DNA from: Chitinophaga oryziterrae
GTDB taxonomy: Bacteria; Bacteroidota; Bacteroidia; Chitinophagales; Chitinophagaceae
DNA: 64,000 nt
Direction: 5' to 3'
Assembly: GCF_009758125.1 (NCBI RefSeq)
Contig: NZ_WRXO01000013.1
Coordinates: 62,001-126,000 of the forward strand
How positions within the stretch are numbered: the stretch's first letter is position 1; each line of letters opens with the position of its first letter. Under the pieces are notes generated by a model that worked only from the letters and a program-made list of their open reading frames with translations, was not told the DNA's origin and searched no databases. Positions 1-8,359 of this stretch are shown one piece after another. The translations under genes were made by a program, and so were the position numbers.

Positions 1-96
1 AAAGGTAAGGTTTTGAAAATTATTAGTTTATGAACCCATAGTGTCATTATATGATAATCAATATTAATGCTGTAACTCAATTTTCAAGGTGTTTGT

Positions 97-1299
97 ATGT
101 TTGAACTTTCCCATCTTAATCGTGAAATATTCATCTATGTTGAATCGATAGATATTTCTAATAAAACACTATTGACAGATTTTATAGAATCAAATAACTT
201 TTCTCGTTTTTTTGAAATTTTGGGACTTGAATTTCCTATAGATGGACCTACTATGCTTTTATTCAAAAACTATGAATATCGGAAAAGAGAAGGGTCTATT
301 TATTCTTTAGGCATATCGACTATTGATAGATTACGACAAGAAGAAAGAGTTACACTTATAGAGGATTCTTTTATCGTTAGAGCAGAGATAGATTTAAAGG
401 GAATTAAACAGGATATTTTGGGAAGTTCAGTTAGTCATATCTTTTTAGAAGAAAAGTACTTTTTTACTTATCGTTTCCACCTTGAATCTGCATATGGAAG
501 CTCGTTTCAATTACCGAATAAGGGAAGGACAAGACTAATTATCAAGGATGTTGGTCAGGGTAGTTGGACGGAAATTGAAGTAGACAAAAAGTTGACATTG
601 ATTTTCGATGCGGGAACTTATTATTCAACAAAAGCTTCTAAAGTTACGTCAATGTATGGCAACCGAGATTCATCATATCAAACTGATTGTCCTGGATTGA
701 TAATTTCACACTGGGATGTAGATCATTATCATTTTCTAAAAGTGATGACCGATGCCACAATATCATCATTAAAGTTCATTCTTTGCAGAAATTTTACGCC
801 ATCATTGATGTCTCGTGTAATATTCTCTAGGCTAGCTAAACTAAATAAAAACTTAATTTCAATCAGCGCGGATATACGAACAGTATCTGTAAAGGAGACC
901 CCACTATTCCCATATTATGACAATAAGCGATTTACAATTTTTAATTCTGGATATAGTCGAAGTAGGAATAAGAATGGACTTTCCTTATTAATTAGAACAG
1001 CAACTAAAAGCGTGCTTTTAACCGGGGACCAGCATTATGGACAATTCGATCACTTTGTTATTCCTAGTTATCTAAACTATGGGCATCGGCATTATTTGAT
1101 AGTTCCTCATCATGGAGGAAATGCAGGGTCTTACAATTTTAACTTGCAGCAGAAAGTGAAGAAAGGGGATGCAATCATATCGGTTGGCAGTAATACGTAT
1201 GGGCATCCACTCCCATCAATTCTAAAATGTCTGAGGGCTGCGTCATTTAACATACGTAGAACTGATATAGTAGGAAGGGATATAGATATCCATCTTTAG
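97..1299 (+). CDS. MBL-fold metallohydrolase, ComEC-C-terminal-like
   Basis: A 400-residue protein whose C-terminal two thirds carries metallo-beta-lactamase-fold motifs in the ComEC/Rec2 style: DVGQG at 151-155, FDAG at 170-173, SHWDVDH at 204-210, TGD at 309-311, VPHHGG at 336-341 and NTYGHP at 366-371. The metal-binding His/Asp set appears complete, so a hydrolase (perhaps phosphodiesterase or nuclease) is plausible. The first 140 residues match nothing I recognise, and no membrane segment or signal peptide is visible, so it should be cytoplasmic. The next gene lies 128 bp downstream on the same strand, suggesting a two-gene unit. MBL proteins of this type occur beside unknown partners in defence islands; that role is inference. 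Confidence 0.8.
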   Translation: MFELSHLNREIFIYVESIDISNKTLLTDFIESNNFSRFFEILGLEFPIDGPTMLLFKNYEYRKREGSIYSLGISTIDRLRQEERVTLIEDSFIVRAEIDLKGIKQDILGSSVSHIFLEEKYFFTYRFHLESAYGSSFQLPNKGRTRLIIKDVGQGSWTEIEVDKKLTLIFDAGTYYSTKASKVTSMYGNRDSSYQTDCPGLIISHWDVDHYHFLKVMTDATISSLKFILCRNFTPSLMSRVIFSRLAKLNKNLISISADIRTVSVKETPLFPYYDNKRFTIFNSGYSRSRNKNGLSLLIRTATKSVLLTGDQHYGQFDHFVIPSYLNYGHRHYLIVPHHGGNAGSYNFNLQQKVKKGDAIISVGSNTYGHPLPSILKCLRAASFNIRRTDIVGRDIDIHL

Positions 1300-1427
1300 G
1301 TAGGGATTACGGTTGGAAGTTGAAGGTTTGATGACTGAACTTGTTTCCAATACTCAATCGAAGGGACGATAGACTTTCCTAAGTATATTTGTTAGTTTAA
1401 TGATTTTTACAAGGCAAATATAGTTTT

Positions 1428-2393
1428 ATGAATGACATCTCTATTTTTGAATTAATTAAGAAATCAGACAGTATTCAGGAATTTCTGGTCGGCGTATCAG
1501 CATCTGAATATGTCTATGCCATAGATTCTAGGTTTGATCCTTTGTCTTTGGAAGACAGAGAACTTATAGCATCAAAAATGAATCAGCTTATGCAGTCTGT
1601 GCTTAAAAAAGAGTGTGTGTTGTTACTGAGGGGCGAAAAGAAAACCAATTTAGAAAGGAAACTGATAAGCAAGTTAAATTCAAATGATTCATTATATGAT
1701 GGATTGTTCCTGGTTGGAGATAAGGCTAAAAATTATCTTGAGAAGGTTTCCTTTATACCTCACGCGATAAAAAGAATTACGGATGTTGGAAGGGACGTTG
1801 TGGAGTGGATTTTTGAAGAGTATTCTAATATAAACGATAAGGTAATTGATTCTGAATACTTTAGAAATGAATCTAATAAGATGGATTTTGTTTCCAAACT
1901 GGAAAATAATCATGAACTAATAGATTATTATCTCTTTGGGTTGCATACTTTCAATAGCGATTTATTAGTAAATTTTGTTTCGACAACAACAATCCCCAAA
2001 GTAGCGATTGATTACAACAATGATCTTATAATTATTGCTTGGTTGAGTAATAAGCATAAGCATTTAAGTGTAAACAAAAATAGCTTAGTCGAGCAATGCG
2101 AAAAAATTATGGCGTTTGCTCTTCCTCCATTAAAGGATAGTTTTCACCCTACTGAAAATGAATATGCTATAAAGGGATTTTTACCAGCTCATTATATCTT
2201 AGGCGCGATTGATGTAAAAGCTAATTTAATAGTATTTAACCCTGAAGCATTAAATTTAAAGGCAGATTGGATTGCTGATGGATTTGATATAAATCAGTTG
2301 AGTTTTGATAAATTTATTAAGACAACAAATTATAAGAGATCCTTAATGTTGATGAATGGACAGCAATTTATAGAGAAAGAGAACATGATTTGA
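1428..2393 (+). CDS. Hypothetical protein following the MBL-fold gene
   Basis: A 321-residue protein with no family I recognise. It is acidic and lysine-rich, has no signal peptide or membrane span, and reads as a soluble globular protein. The start ATG at 1428 follows an A/T-rich leader with no Shine-Dalgarno sequence, as usual in Bacteroidota. Its position directly after the MBL-fold gene, on the same strand, suggests the two are co-transcribed. Base composition is AT-rich like its neighbour, consistent with horizontally acquired DNA. Function unknown. Confidence 0.7.
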   Translation: MNDISIFELIKKSDSIQEFLVGVSASEYVYAIDSRFDPLSLEDRELIASKMNQLMQSVLKKECVLLLRGEKKTNLERKLISKLNSNDSLYDGLFLVGDKAKNYLEKVSFIPHAIKRITDVGRDVVEWIFEEYSNINDKVIDSEYFRNESNKMDFVSKLENNHELIDYYLFGLHTFNSDLLVNFVSTTTIPKVAIDYNNDLIIIAWLSNKHKHLSVNKNSLVEQCEKIMAFALPPLKDSFHPTENEYAIKGFLPAHYILGAIDVKANLIVFNPEALNLKADWIADGFDINQLSFDKFIKTTNYKRSLMLMNGQQFIEKENMI

Positions 2394-2467
2394 AGGAAAT
2401 TGAAAATTGGGACTGATTTTTCTTAATGAGATGCAAAACAACAATTTTTATCATTTCTCCCAAGAAT

Positions 2468-2959
2468 TCAACTTGAAAGGGTATGTTCAGGTGTTTCTTC
2501 ACTAAAGCTACCCTGAATGCTTTCAACAATGAGCATACCATTTTTCTGTCTTGTACGTGCCGTCACGTATACCTGGCGCGTCTAGCTTCTCACAAATATC
2601 AGTGTTTCGTTATGAAAGTAAATAGCCCATTTGTGTTCCATGGCCTGCGGAATAAATAATACACCCGGATATAATTTCCCATCTATTGGAAATGTGAGAT
2701 TTGCCTGCATTTCCACTGCTTTTACCGGTGCTTGTCCTAGAAATACAATACCATCTTCTGAATTATAAGAAACAGCATTCTGCGCCATTAGTTTATCTTT
2801 CGAAGTAGAAATCATTGTTTCAGTAATAGGTCGCAGGTCTAATAATTTCACATGCCAGACATTGCTTTCAGGTGTGATCCAGGGTAAGGGATTTTCTTCC
2901 TAAGGTGGCGTAGCACGTTTATCTCCTTTCTTTTTGAAAAATTTGCTGAATAGGGACAT
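2468..2959 (-). pseudogene. Decayed small conserved gene with two in-frame amber codons
   Basis: Reading from the ATG at 2959 gives a start MSLFSKFFKKKGDKRATPP, then TAG (codon 20), then about 105 further codons in the same frame (EENPLPWITPESN...), a second TAG at 2582-2584, and a final stretch ending at TGA 2468-2470. Both interrupted pieces read as continuous protein (VRS-stop-TRQVYVTARTRQ), so this is one gene of about 163 codons split by two nonsense mutations, not three small genes. The middle piece alone would look like an 89-residue ORF with a GTG start. Family not identified. It lies just upstream of, and divergent from, the degenerate RseP-like gene, so the locus appears to be decaying. 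Confidence 0.7.
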
Positions 2960-3267
2960 TGGGTTCGAATTATGCAACAATATAGAGCATATCCGTTAAA
3001 TACAAAACCTTGCATCCATAGCTGTTTAGCCTTGTATGCTTGTCCAAATCTATGTAGGTCATTTGCCAATGTAAAGTTTGACTGTCTTATCTATGTTTTA
3101 TTAACTATTTTTACTATGTATTTTTCAGTCTGTTGTTTACTTACTGAGTAAAGCTAAGGCTGAAGCGGTACAAAAAGCAGGATAAATAAGGATGATTACA
3201 TAGTCTTGATAGCTGCAGTACATCAGGAGTGGTGCGAAGAAAAGCACAGAAAAAATTAAACCAATAC

Positions 3268-4509
3268 ATGACAACAGAAGTTTTGTTAAGGACGTTACAG
3301 TTACTATTCTCATTGTCCATAGTAGCACTACTACATGGGCTTGGACATTTCATCCCTGCCAAATTGTTCAAAACACGGGTCGAGATTTTTTATCTATTCC
3401 TAGATCCCTTGTTTTCCTTTTTTAAGAAAAAGAAAGGAGATACAGCATCTCAACGCTGGGAGTTTCGTTCTAAACCAGCCTGGCAGAGACTGATCATTAT
3501 GATTGGGGGAGTAACGGTGAATCTTATCCTGGCATTCTTTATCTACGTAATGGTGTGCTGGAATGCCAAAGAGAGCTATCTGCCTACGAAAAATTTGACT
3601 TACGGTATTGTAGTGGATTCCCTGGCTGAAAGCATTGGTTTACGTGACGGAGATATGGTGCTCTCTGTTAATAGCGCTCCGGTAGAGAATTTTCGCGCAA
3701 TTCCTGCAGAGATCCTCTTACGGGAAGCGACCAGCATACAGGTTGAGCGTGATGGTAAACCGTTGAATATTGCTATTCCGGTGGGGTTTTTCCGGGAGAT
3801 GATCAGGTCGAAAACAACATTGATGAACGTACGAATTCCTTTTAATGTGGATTCAATAGTGCCCAATTCTGCAGCTCAGAAAGCTGGCTTACAGAAAGGT
3901 GATCAGTTGCTTACCATCAACGGTGCCCCCGCTCATTATATCCATGAATTCAAAAAGACAATACAACTTTATAAGGACCAAACGGTTCTTGTTCAGGTAT
4001 TGCGTAACGGAGACACCCTGCAGTTAACCACACAGATACCAGAAACGGGTATATTAGGAATCGGCGGCGGTGATCCAATGATGGAATTTAAATTTGCTAG
4101 CAGTGGTTATACCTTCTCAGAAGCGATCCCCGCGGGTTTTAAAAAGTTTAAAACTACATTCAGTAACTATTTCCAACAGTTGTGGTTGATCATTATTCCC
4201 AAAGAGGTGGACGCAACGGAATCGCTAGGAGGCTTCGTAAGTATTGCCAGTTTATTTCCAGCACATTGGGACTGGATGGCTTTCTGGGAAATGACGGCTT
4301 TGTTGTCGATTATCCTGGCTTTCCTGAACATGCTGCCGATTCCCCCCATGGATGGATGGTATGTACTATTCCTTCTGTATGAAATTGTTACCAGCCGCAA
4401 ACCGGGTGAGAAATTCCTGAAGTATTCACAGGTAGTAGGAATAGTTGTGTTATGTAGTTTTTTGCTGTATGTAAATGGACGTGGTATCTGGAACAGCATA
4501 TTTAATTAA
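3268..4509 (+). CDS. RseP/M50-family paralogue, probable pseudoprotease with two PDZ domains
   Basis: The protein follows the RseP site-2 protease plan: an N-terminal membrane helix, two PDZ domains (about residues 100-270) and a C-terminal membrane region with NMLPIPPMDG (about 353-362), which keeps the family's zinc-ligand Asp. The zinc motif that should be HExxH reads H-G-L-G-H (residues 23-27); the codon at 3337-3339 is GGG where GAG would give the catalytic Glu. The stretch after the first helix (FKKKKGDT...QRWEFRSKPAW) is also shorter than in the family and lacks the usual GGYVK membrane-loop segment. The frame is otherwise open. I chose the ATG at 3268 because it starts the hydrophobic helix; a GTG at 3229 is possible. 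Likely catalytically dead, or a decaying duplicate. Confidence 0.8.
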   Translation: MTTEVLLRTLQLLFSLSIVALLHGLGHFIPAKLFKTRVEIFYLFLDPLFSFFKKKKGDTASQRWEFRSKPAWQRLIIMIGGVTVNLILAFFIYVMVCWNAKESYLPTKNLTYGIVVDSLAESIGLRDGDMVLSVNSAPVENFRAIPAEILLREATSIQVERDGKPLNIAIPVGFFREMIRSKTTLMNVRIPFNVDSIVPNSAAQKAGLQKGDQLLTINGAPAHYIHEFKKTIQLYKDQTVLVQVLRNGDTLQLTTQIPETGILGIGGGDPMMEFKFASSGYTFSEAIPAGFKKFKTTFSNYFQQLWLIIIPKEVDATESLGGFVSIASLFPAHWDWMAFWEMTALLSIILAFLNMLPIPPMDGWYVLFLLYEIVTSRKPGEKFLKYSQVVGIVVLCSFLLYVNGRGIWNSIFN

Positions 4510-4527
4510 GTAAAAAATGTTTTATAT

Positions 4528-4560
4528 AGGCCGGGTAAACACCTGGCCTATTCATTTTTA
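4528..4560 (+). terminator. Rho-independent terminator after the RseP paralogue
   Basis: A 9-bp stem (AGGCCGGGT / ACCTGGCCT, one G:U pair) with an AAAC loop is followed by a T-rich run, 18 bp after the stop codon. Confidence 0.75.
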
Positions 4561-4679
4561 ATTATCAGAAGCAGCCTCTTAGAGTAAAACTATTAGAATA
4601 TTATAAGTTAACGATTGTTTGTCCATGTTCGTCTTGCAAAATATTTAAGTACTCTTTAAGATCATCATTTAATGACCGT

Positions 4680-4763
4680 CGGGCGTTATCTCGGTCCGCG
4701 TCCAAGATCATAATAGAAATAAATTTTATCTTCTTTCTTGTTGAGCATTTCTTCAATGTTTTT
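4680..4763 (-). pseudogene. Remnant of a tyrosine integrase N-terminus
   Basis: On the minus strand this stretch reads NIEEMLNKKEDKIYFYYDLGRGPR then a stop then RP, closely matching the first 28 codons of the intact integrase at 52147-53241 (NIGEKLNKKGDKIHFFYDL...). Similarity ends near 4680 on one side and abruptly at 4763, where serine recombinase sequence begins. It is one of three integrase copies in the window. The DNA left of 4680 is open in another frame for about 25 codons but I do not recognise it. Confidence 0.75.
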
Positions 4764-4860
4764 GAACCACGGAACCGAATGTAATATTAGAGTTAATAAG
4801 CAGGCCCGTAGCGGGCTTAGAAGAAATAAAAAAGGCCAGAGATATAATCTCTGACCTTCA
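4764..4860 (+). pseudogene. Remnant of a serine recombinase 3' end
   Basis: The segment repeats 20215-20318, the 3' end of the intact serine recombinase gene, starting at GAACCACGGAACCGAATG and including the codons for TEPNVILELISRPVAG. The hairpin and the tRNA-like sequence that follow the gene at 20284-20334 are matched here at 4832-4877. Only the tail survives; the body was lost or replaced by the integrase scrap to its left. It marks the right end of an older element inserted before element A. Confidence 0.75.
4832..4858 (-). terminator. Terminator hairpin at the first tRNA-end copy
   Basis: An 11-bp stem (AAGGCCAGAGA / TCTCTGACCTT, one mismatch) is followed, in the minus direction, by a T-run (A-run at 4828-4833). 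It sits immediately beyond the tRNA-Leu 3'-end copy, as do the hairpins at 20284 and 53646, so it would terminate a tRNA transcribed leftwards. Confidence 0.65.
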
Positions 4861-4877
4861 GTGCCCAGAACAGGAAT
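4860..4877. repeat. Attachment-site copy 1 (tRNA-Leu 3' end)
   Basis: The 18 bases AGTGCCCAGAACAGGAAT are identical to 53679-53696, the 3' end of tRNA-Leu(CAA) read in antisense. Duplication of a tRNA 3' end is the normal product of site-specific integration. It forms the left boundary of element A. Confidence 0.75.
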
Positions 4878-4910
4878 TCTTAAGTTCTGGATATCAATTA
4901 TTTAAACCCT

Positions 4911-4930
4911 GGTGTGTCAAAGGTGTGTCA
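4911..4930. repeat. Two tandem GGTGTGTCA repeats near the element A left end
   Basis: GGTGTGTCA occurs at 4911-4919 and 4922-4930, an 11-bp period, within the non-coding stretch 4878-5129. The core resembles the GAGTGTCA repeats beside the integrase at 53445-53590, so these may be recombinase arm sites. I see no gene in 4878-5129. Confidence 0.35.
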
Positions 4931-5129
4931 CAAAAAAATAAAGAGTATATTTACGTGCCCGTTAGTGTGCCTGTTTCGAACACTTTTTAACAGTTTCTGT
5001 CTGTCTTTACAAATATATAAGATAGTTGGGGTAACTCAAAATGAGAACTCGCGGGTTCACTATATTCCTAACGATTTAAAAAGTTGAATACAACTTCGCT
5101 TATTTTATCATATTTTAGTGACCACCATC

Positions 5130-8100
5130 CTAATATTGTCCATAGATACTCATTCCGCCACCATAATACCGATGCTTTAAATGCTCATATACAAGGTTTG
5201 TTTTTAAATCGATATCATCTGTTTGAAAGGTAGGATATGGTAAAACCTCAAATAAAGTTTTATTGACATGGTTGAAAACCGCAGCCGCGGTTACAGATTT
5301 ATCTGCCCATTGCGCTACTTGCAGTTTATCTCTTTTAAGTTCAGTCAATAACTCTATCGCTATTTTTTTAATTTCATTCTTTTCTTTTTCTTGCAATTTT
5401 TTACCATATCTCAAAATGTCAAAAATGGCTTTTTGCTCATCAGTCAAACCTTCCCGTTTTGTGTCGGCTTCTTCCTCTGAATATGAGTTTACAAGTTCAA
5501 TCAGTCTTCTGAATGTTTCTTTGATCACATTTTCATCTTTACCTCTGTTGTATTCATCTATGATCTGCTGATAGCGTGTGTAATAATCAACGGTCAGTGG
5601 ATTACGCTCGACCATTTGTTTCAAACGCTTTTCAATTTTATCCTTTAGTGATTGAACCGCGGCATTTTTGTTTTTTGTTTTCAAAAAGTATTTTTCTAAT
5701 ACGTCAAAGTTTAGTCCACTTAGATCAACGATTTTACCCTCATTATCGTCAGGTTCCGTTACCATATTTTCTATGGATTCATCTACTACATGTTGGATTT
5801 TTCGCATTATATCAACAACATCAGCGCTTTCAATATTATTTTCAATAGCAGTGTAGACCACATCAATCGCATTCTTCCTTGAAACATATTGAGCTAGCAC
5901 TTTGTCAGGTTGAAGGGCTTTAAACTTCTTGAATACCCCTCTTGCTAAAATCTGGAATTTTCGTTTGGTTTCATCATTCGTATAAACGGCATTTACAGCT
6001 TTCTCCATCGCTGCTAATTTTTGCAACCCGTCCGAATTAATTAATTCCTCCAACTCAAAATCTACTTCATCGTGCAGAAATGTTTCCGTCGCTTCTAAAG
6101 CTTCTTCCAGTTGCTTAATGAGTTCTTCTTTTGGTTTTACAGGTGGTTCAGGTTTATCATCATCGCCGCCTTCTCCTTTACTATCCGAACCGTAAATGGC
6201 CAACGCATCTAATAAAGCTGTATAGGTTTCAATGTAGTCCACTATCAAGCCATTGTTTTTTCCTTCGCTGATTCGGTTGGCTCTCGCAATGGCTTGCATC
6301 AAGGTATGAGATTTCAAAGGCTTGTCTAGATATAGGTTTGAAAGAGTGGGCACGTCAAAACCCGTAATCCACATTGCACATACAATCACAAACCTAAAGG
6401 GATCATCTTCTTCTTTAAACCGTGTTTCGAGATCTTGTGTATTCATTTTCTCCCTATGCGGCTCTATATCTAAATCCCATTTCCCAAACTTTTGGATTTC
6501 GTTCTGTTCAGAGCTAACGACCACGCAAATCTCGGTTTCCTTTATCCATTTCAGTTCCCGGGTTTTCTCAAGCAGCTCCTGGTCACCATATTTCCGCTTG
6601 GCTACGTCTTTTTCTAATTGTTCGATATATCTTTTCCAATGTACTGTAATCAGGTCATACATTTTTACGGCTGTAAGTTTATCCAGGGCGATAAACATTC
6701 CTTTGCCCTTGTAACCTCTGTTGCAAAAATGCCAAACCGTGTCTTTTGCAATAGCATCTAATCTTTTCCTGGCTGTAAGTATTGGATATTCTCTGGCAAA
6801 TAGTTGTTCAACTCTACTGCGTTGGTCGCTATCCAAATCTTCAGTTTCAGCATCAATAACAGCACGTATTTGATTGTTAATAACTGGATTTTTCAACCCA
6901 AGATACTCGCCTCTGTTTTCATAGTATAGTGGAACAGTTGCGCCATCATCGACACTTCGTTTGAAGTCGTACCGGGAAACATAATCACCAAAAATTCGCT
7001 TCGTTATTTCATCATCTTTGAAAAGTGGTGTGCCTGTAAATCCGATAAAAGAAGCATTTGGTAAAGCATTTCTCAGGTTCATTGCTAACTGACCGCCCTG
7101 TGTTCGATGTGCTTCGTCTGAGATTACTATGATATTATCCCGGCTGGTAATTTCTTGCTCAAAATTGAATTTGTGAATCAGCGTGAACAAATATCGGTGT
7201 TCTGAATTTAATAACTCTTTCAAATGCTTTCCACTATTTGCCCTGAGTGAATCTTTCGCACCAGCCTTTATTCGCGGTACTGCACCCACTCCGCTAAATG
7301 TGCCATATATCTGCTTATCCAGTTCATTTCGGTCTGTGACAATTAAAAAAGTATAGCTACCTGTGAACTTGTGGTGAATCTTCTGGCAAAAGAAAACCAT
7401 CGAATATGACTTTCCACTTCCCTGGGTGTGCCAAAACACACCAAGCTTTTGTTTTTCTTCCAAACTCACCTTGCCAAGCCTGTATAGCTCATTCTTAAGG
7501 CGAATGTTTTCAATGGCTTTATTTACTCCAATAAACTGGTGGTTTCGAGCAATGAGCTTTACAACTTTACCTAAAGAGTTATCAAAAAGAATAAAATTTT
7601 CGAATAGATCTAAAAAACGTACTTTTTCGCATACACCTACTATAATCCTGTCCAAGGCCACGATGCCATCATTTTCTTCTGTAATGCGTTTCCATTCATG
7701 AAAGTGTTGGTATTTGCCTGTCACACTGCCGATCCGGCTTTCAATTCCGTTGCTCAAGATTACAAAGGCATTGTAGTATAATAATTTTGGTATTACGTCT
7801 TTGTAGTCAGTCAAATTATCATTGTAGGCATTTTCTAATTTGCGATGGGCTGCCTTTAGTTCAACAAACAACAATGGTATGCCATTTACAAAACCAATAA
7901 TATCGGGCCTGCGTTGCCGGTTGCTTTTGCCCTGAATCCATAATTGACGAACCGCTAAAAAATCATTGTTACCTGGTGTTTCAAAATCAAAAACTTTTAG
8001 AGTCCTGTTTTTGACGTGTTCGCCTTCATCATTGATAAAATCAACAGGAATTCCGTTACGTAGCAAATCATGTTTTTCGTAGTTAATTTCAGCTAACGAC

Positions 8101-8357
8101 TTAGTAATGCTCTCCTCAATGAGTTTTTCGTACGCCTGGGTATAGGCTTGATCGGGAAGACCAGGGTTGAGACCTTTCAGTTTATCTAAAAATGTCTTTT
8201 TCAACACTACCTCTTTTTTGTTCAACCTTCCAAGAGAGCTGCCCTCACCAAAACTCTCTTTATTGTAGGCAAATAGAGTATCCCATCCGAGCTTTTGGAA
8301 GAAAAGATCAATTGCAGTTTTTTCAATTAACTTATCTTCTGAGTATTCACTGGCCAT
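5130..8357 (-). CDS. hsdR: Type I restriction endonuclease subunit R
   Basis: This is the motor and nuclease subunit of a type I restriction enzyme, which translocates DNA using ATP and cuts it at a distance. The 1075-residue length is normal for HsdR. Visible: an N-terminal PD-(D/E)xK nuclease (PD at 151-152, ELK at 166-168), then a superfamily 2 helicase with Walker A TQGSGKS at 311-317 and DEAH at 414-417, a second RecA lobe with the conserved QAIARANR, and a charged C-terminal helical region that would contact the methyltransferase. It is the last gene of the hsdM-hsdS-mcrB-mcrC-hsdR run, starting 2 bp after mcrC. All key residues are present, so it is probably active. Confidence 0.95.
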   Translation of the reverse strand: MASEYSEDKLIEKTAIDLFFQKLGWDTLFAYNKESFGEGSSLGRLNKKEVVLKKTFLDKLKGLNPGLPDQAYTQAYEKLIEESITKSLAEINYEKHDLLRNGIPVDFINDEGEHVKNRTLKVFDFETPGNNDFLAVRQLWIQGKSNRQRRPDIIGFVNGIPLLFVELKAAHRKLENAYNDNLTDYKDVIPKLLYYNAFVILSNGIESRIGSVTGKYQHFHEWKRITEENDGIVALDRIIVGVCEKVRFLDLFENFILFDNSLGKVVKLIARNHQFIGVNKAIENIRLKNELYRLGKVSLEEKQKLGVFWHTQGSGKSYSMVFFCQKIHHKFTGSYTFLIVTDRNELDKQIYGTFSGVGAVPRIKAGAKDSLRANSGKHLKELLNSEHRYLFTLIHKFNFEQEITSRDNIIVISDEAHRTQGGQLAMNLRNALPNASFIGFTGTPLFKDDEITKRIFGDYVSRYDFKRSVDDGATVPLYYENRGEYLGLKNPVINNQIRAVIDAETEDLDSDQRSRVEQLFAREYPILTARKRLDAIAKDTVWHFCNRGYKGKGMFIALDKLTAVKMYDLITVHWKRYIEQLEKDVAKRKYGDQELLEKTRELKWIKETEICVVVSSEQNEIQKFGKWDLDIEPHREKMNTQDLETRFKEEDDPFRFVIVCAMWITGFDVPTLSNLYLDKPLKSHTLMQAIARANRISEGKNNGLIVDYIETYTALLDALAIYGSDSKGEGGDDDKPEPPVKPKEELIKQLEEALEATETFLHDEVDFELEELINSDGLQKLAAMEKAVNAVYTNDETKRKFQILARGVFKKFKALQPDKVLAQYVSRKNAIDVVYTAIENNIESADVVDIMRKIQHVVDESIENMVTEPDDNEGKIVDLSGLNFDVLEKYFLKTKNKNAAVQSLKDKIEKRLKQMVERNPLTVDYYTRYQQIIDEYNRGKDENVIKETFRRLIELVNSYSEEEADTKREGLTDEQKAIFDILRYGKKLQEKEKNEIKKIAIELLTELKRDKLQVAQWADKSVTAAAVFNHVNKTLFEVLPYPTFQTDDIDLKTNLVYEHLKHRYYGGGMSIYGQY

Positions 8358-8359
8358 TT

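Noticed and set aside
2468..2959. Amber stop-codon reassignment
   Set aside because: Other genes in the window end with TAG without read-through signs, and no suppressor tRNA is present; mutation is simpler.
2848..3069. A 73-codon ORF upstream of the 89-codon ORF
   Set aside because: It is out of frame with the amber-interrupted gene that explains this stretch.
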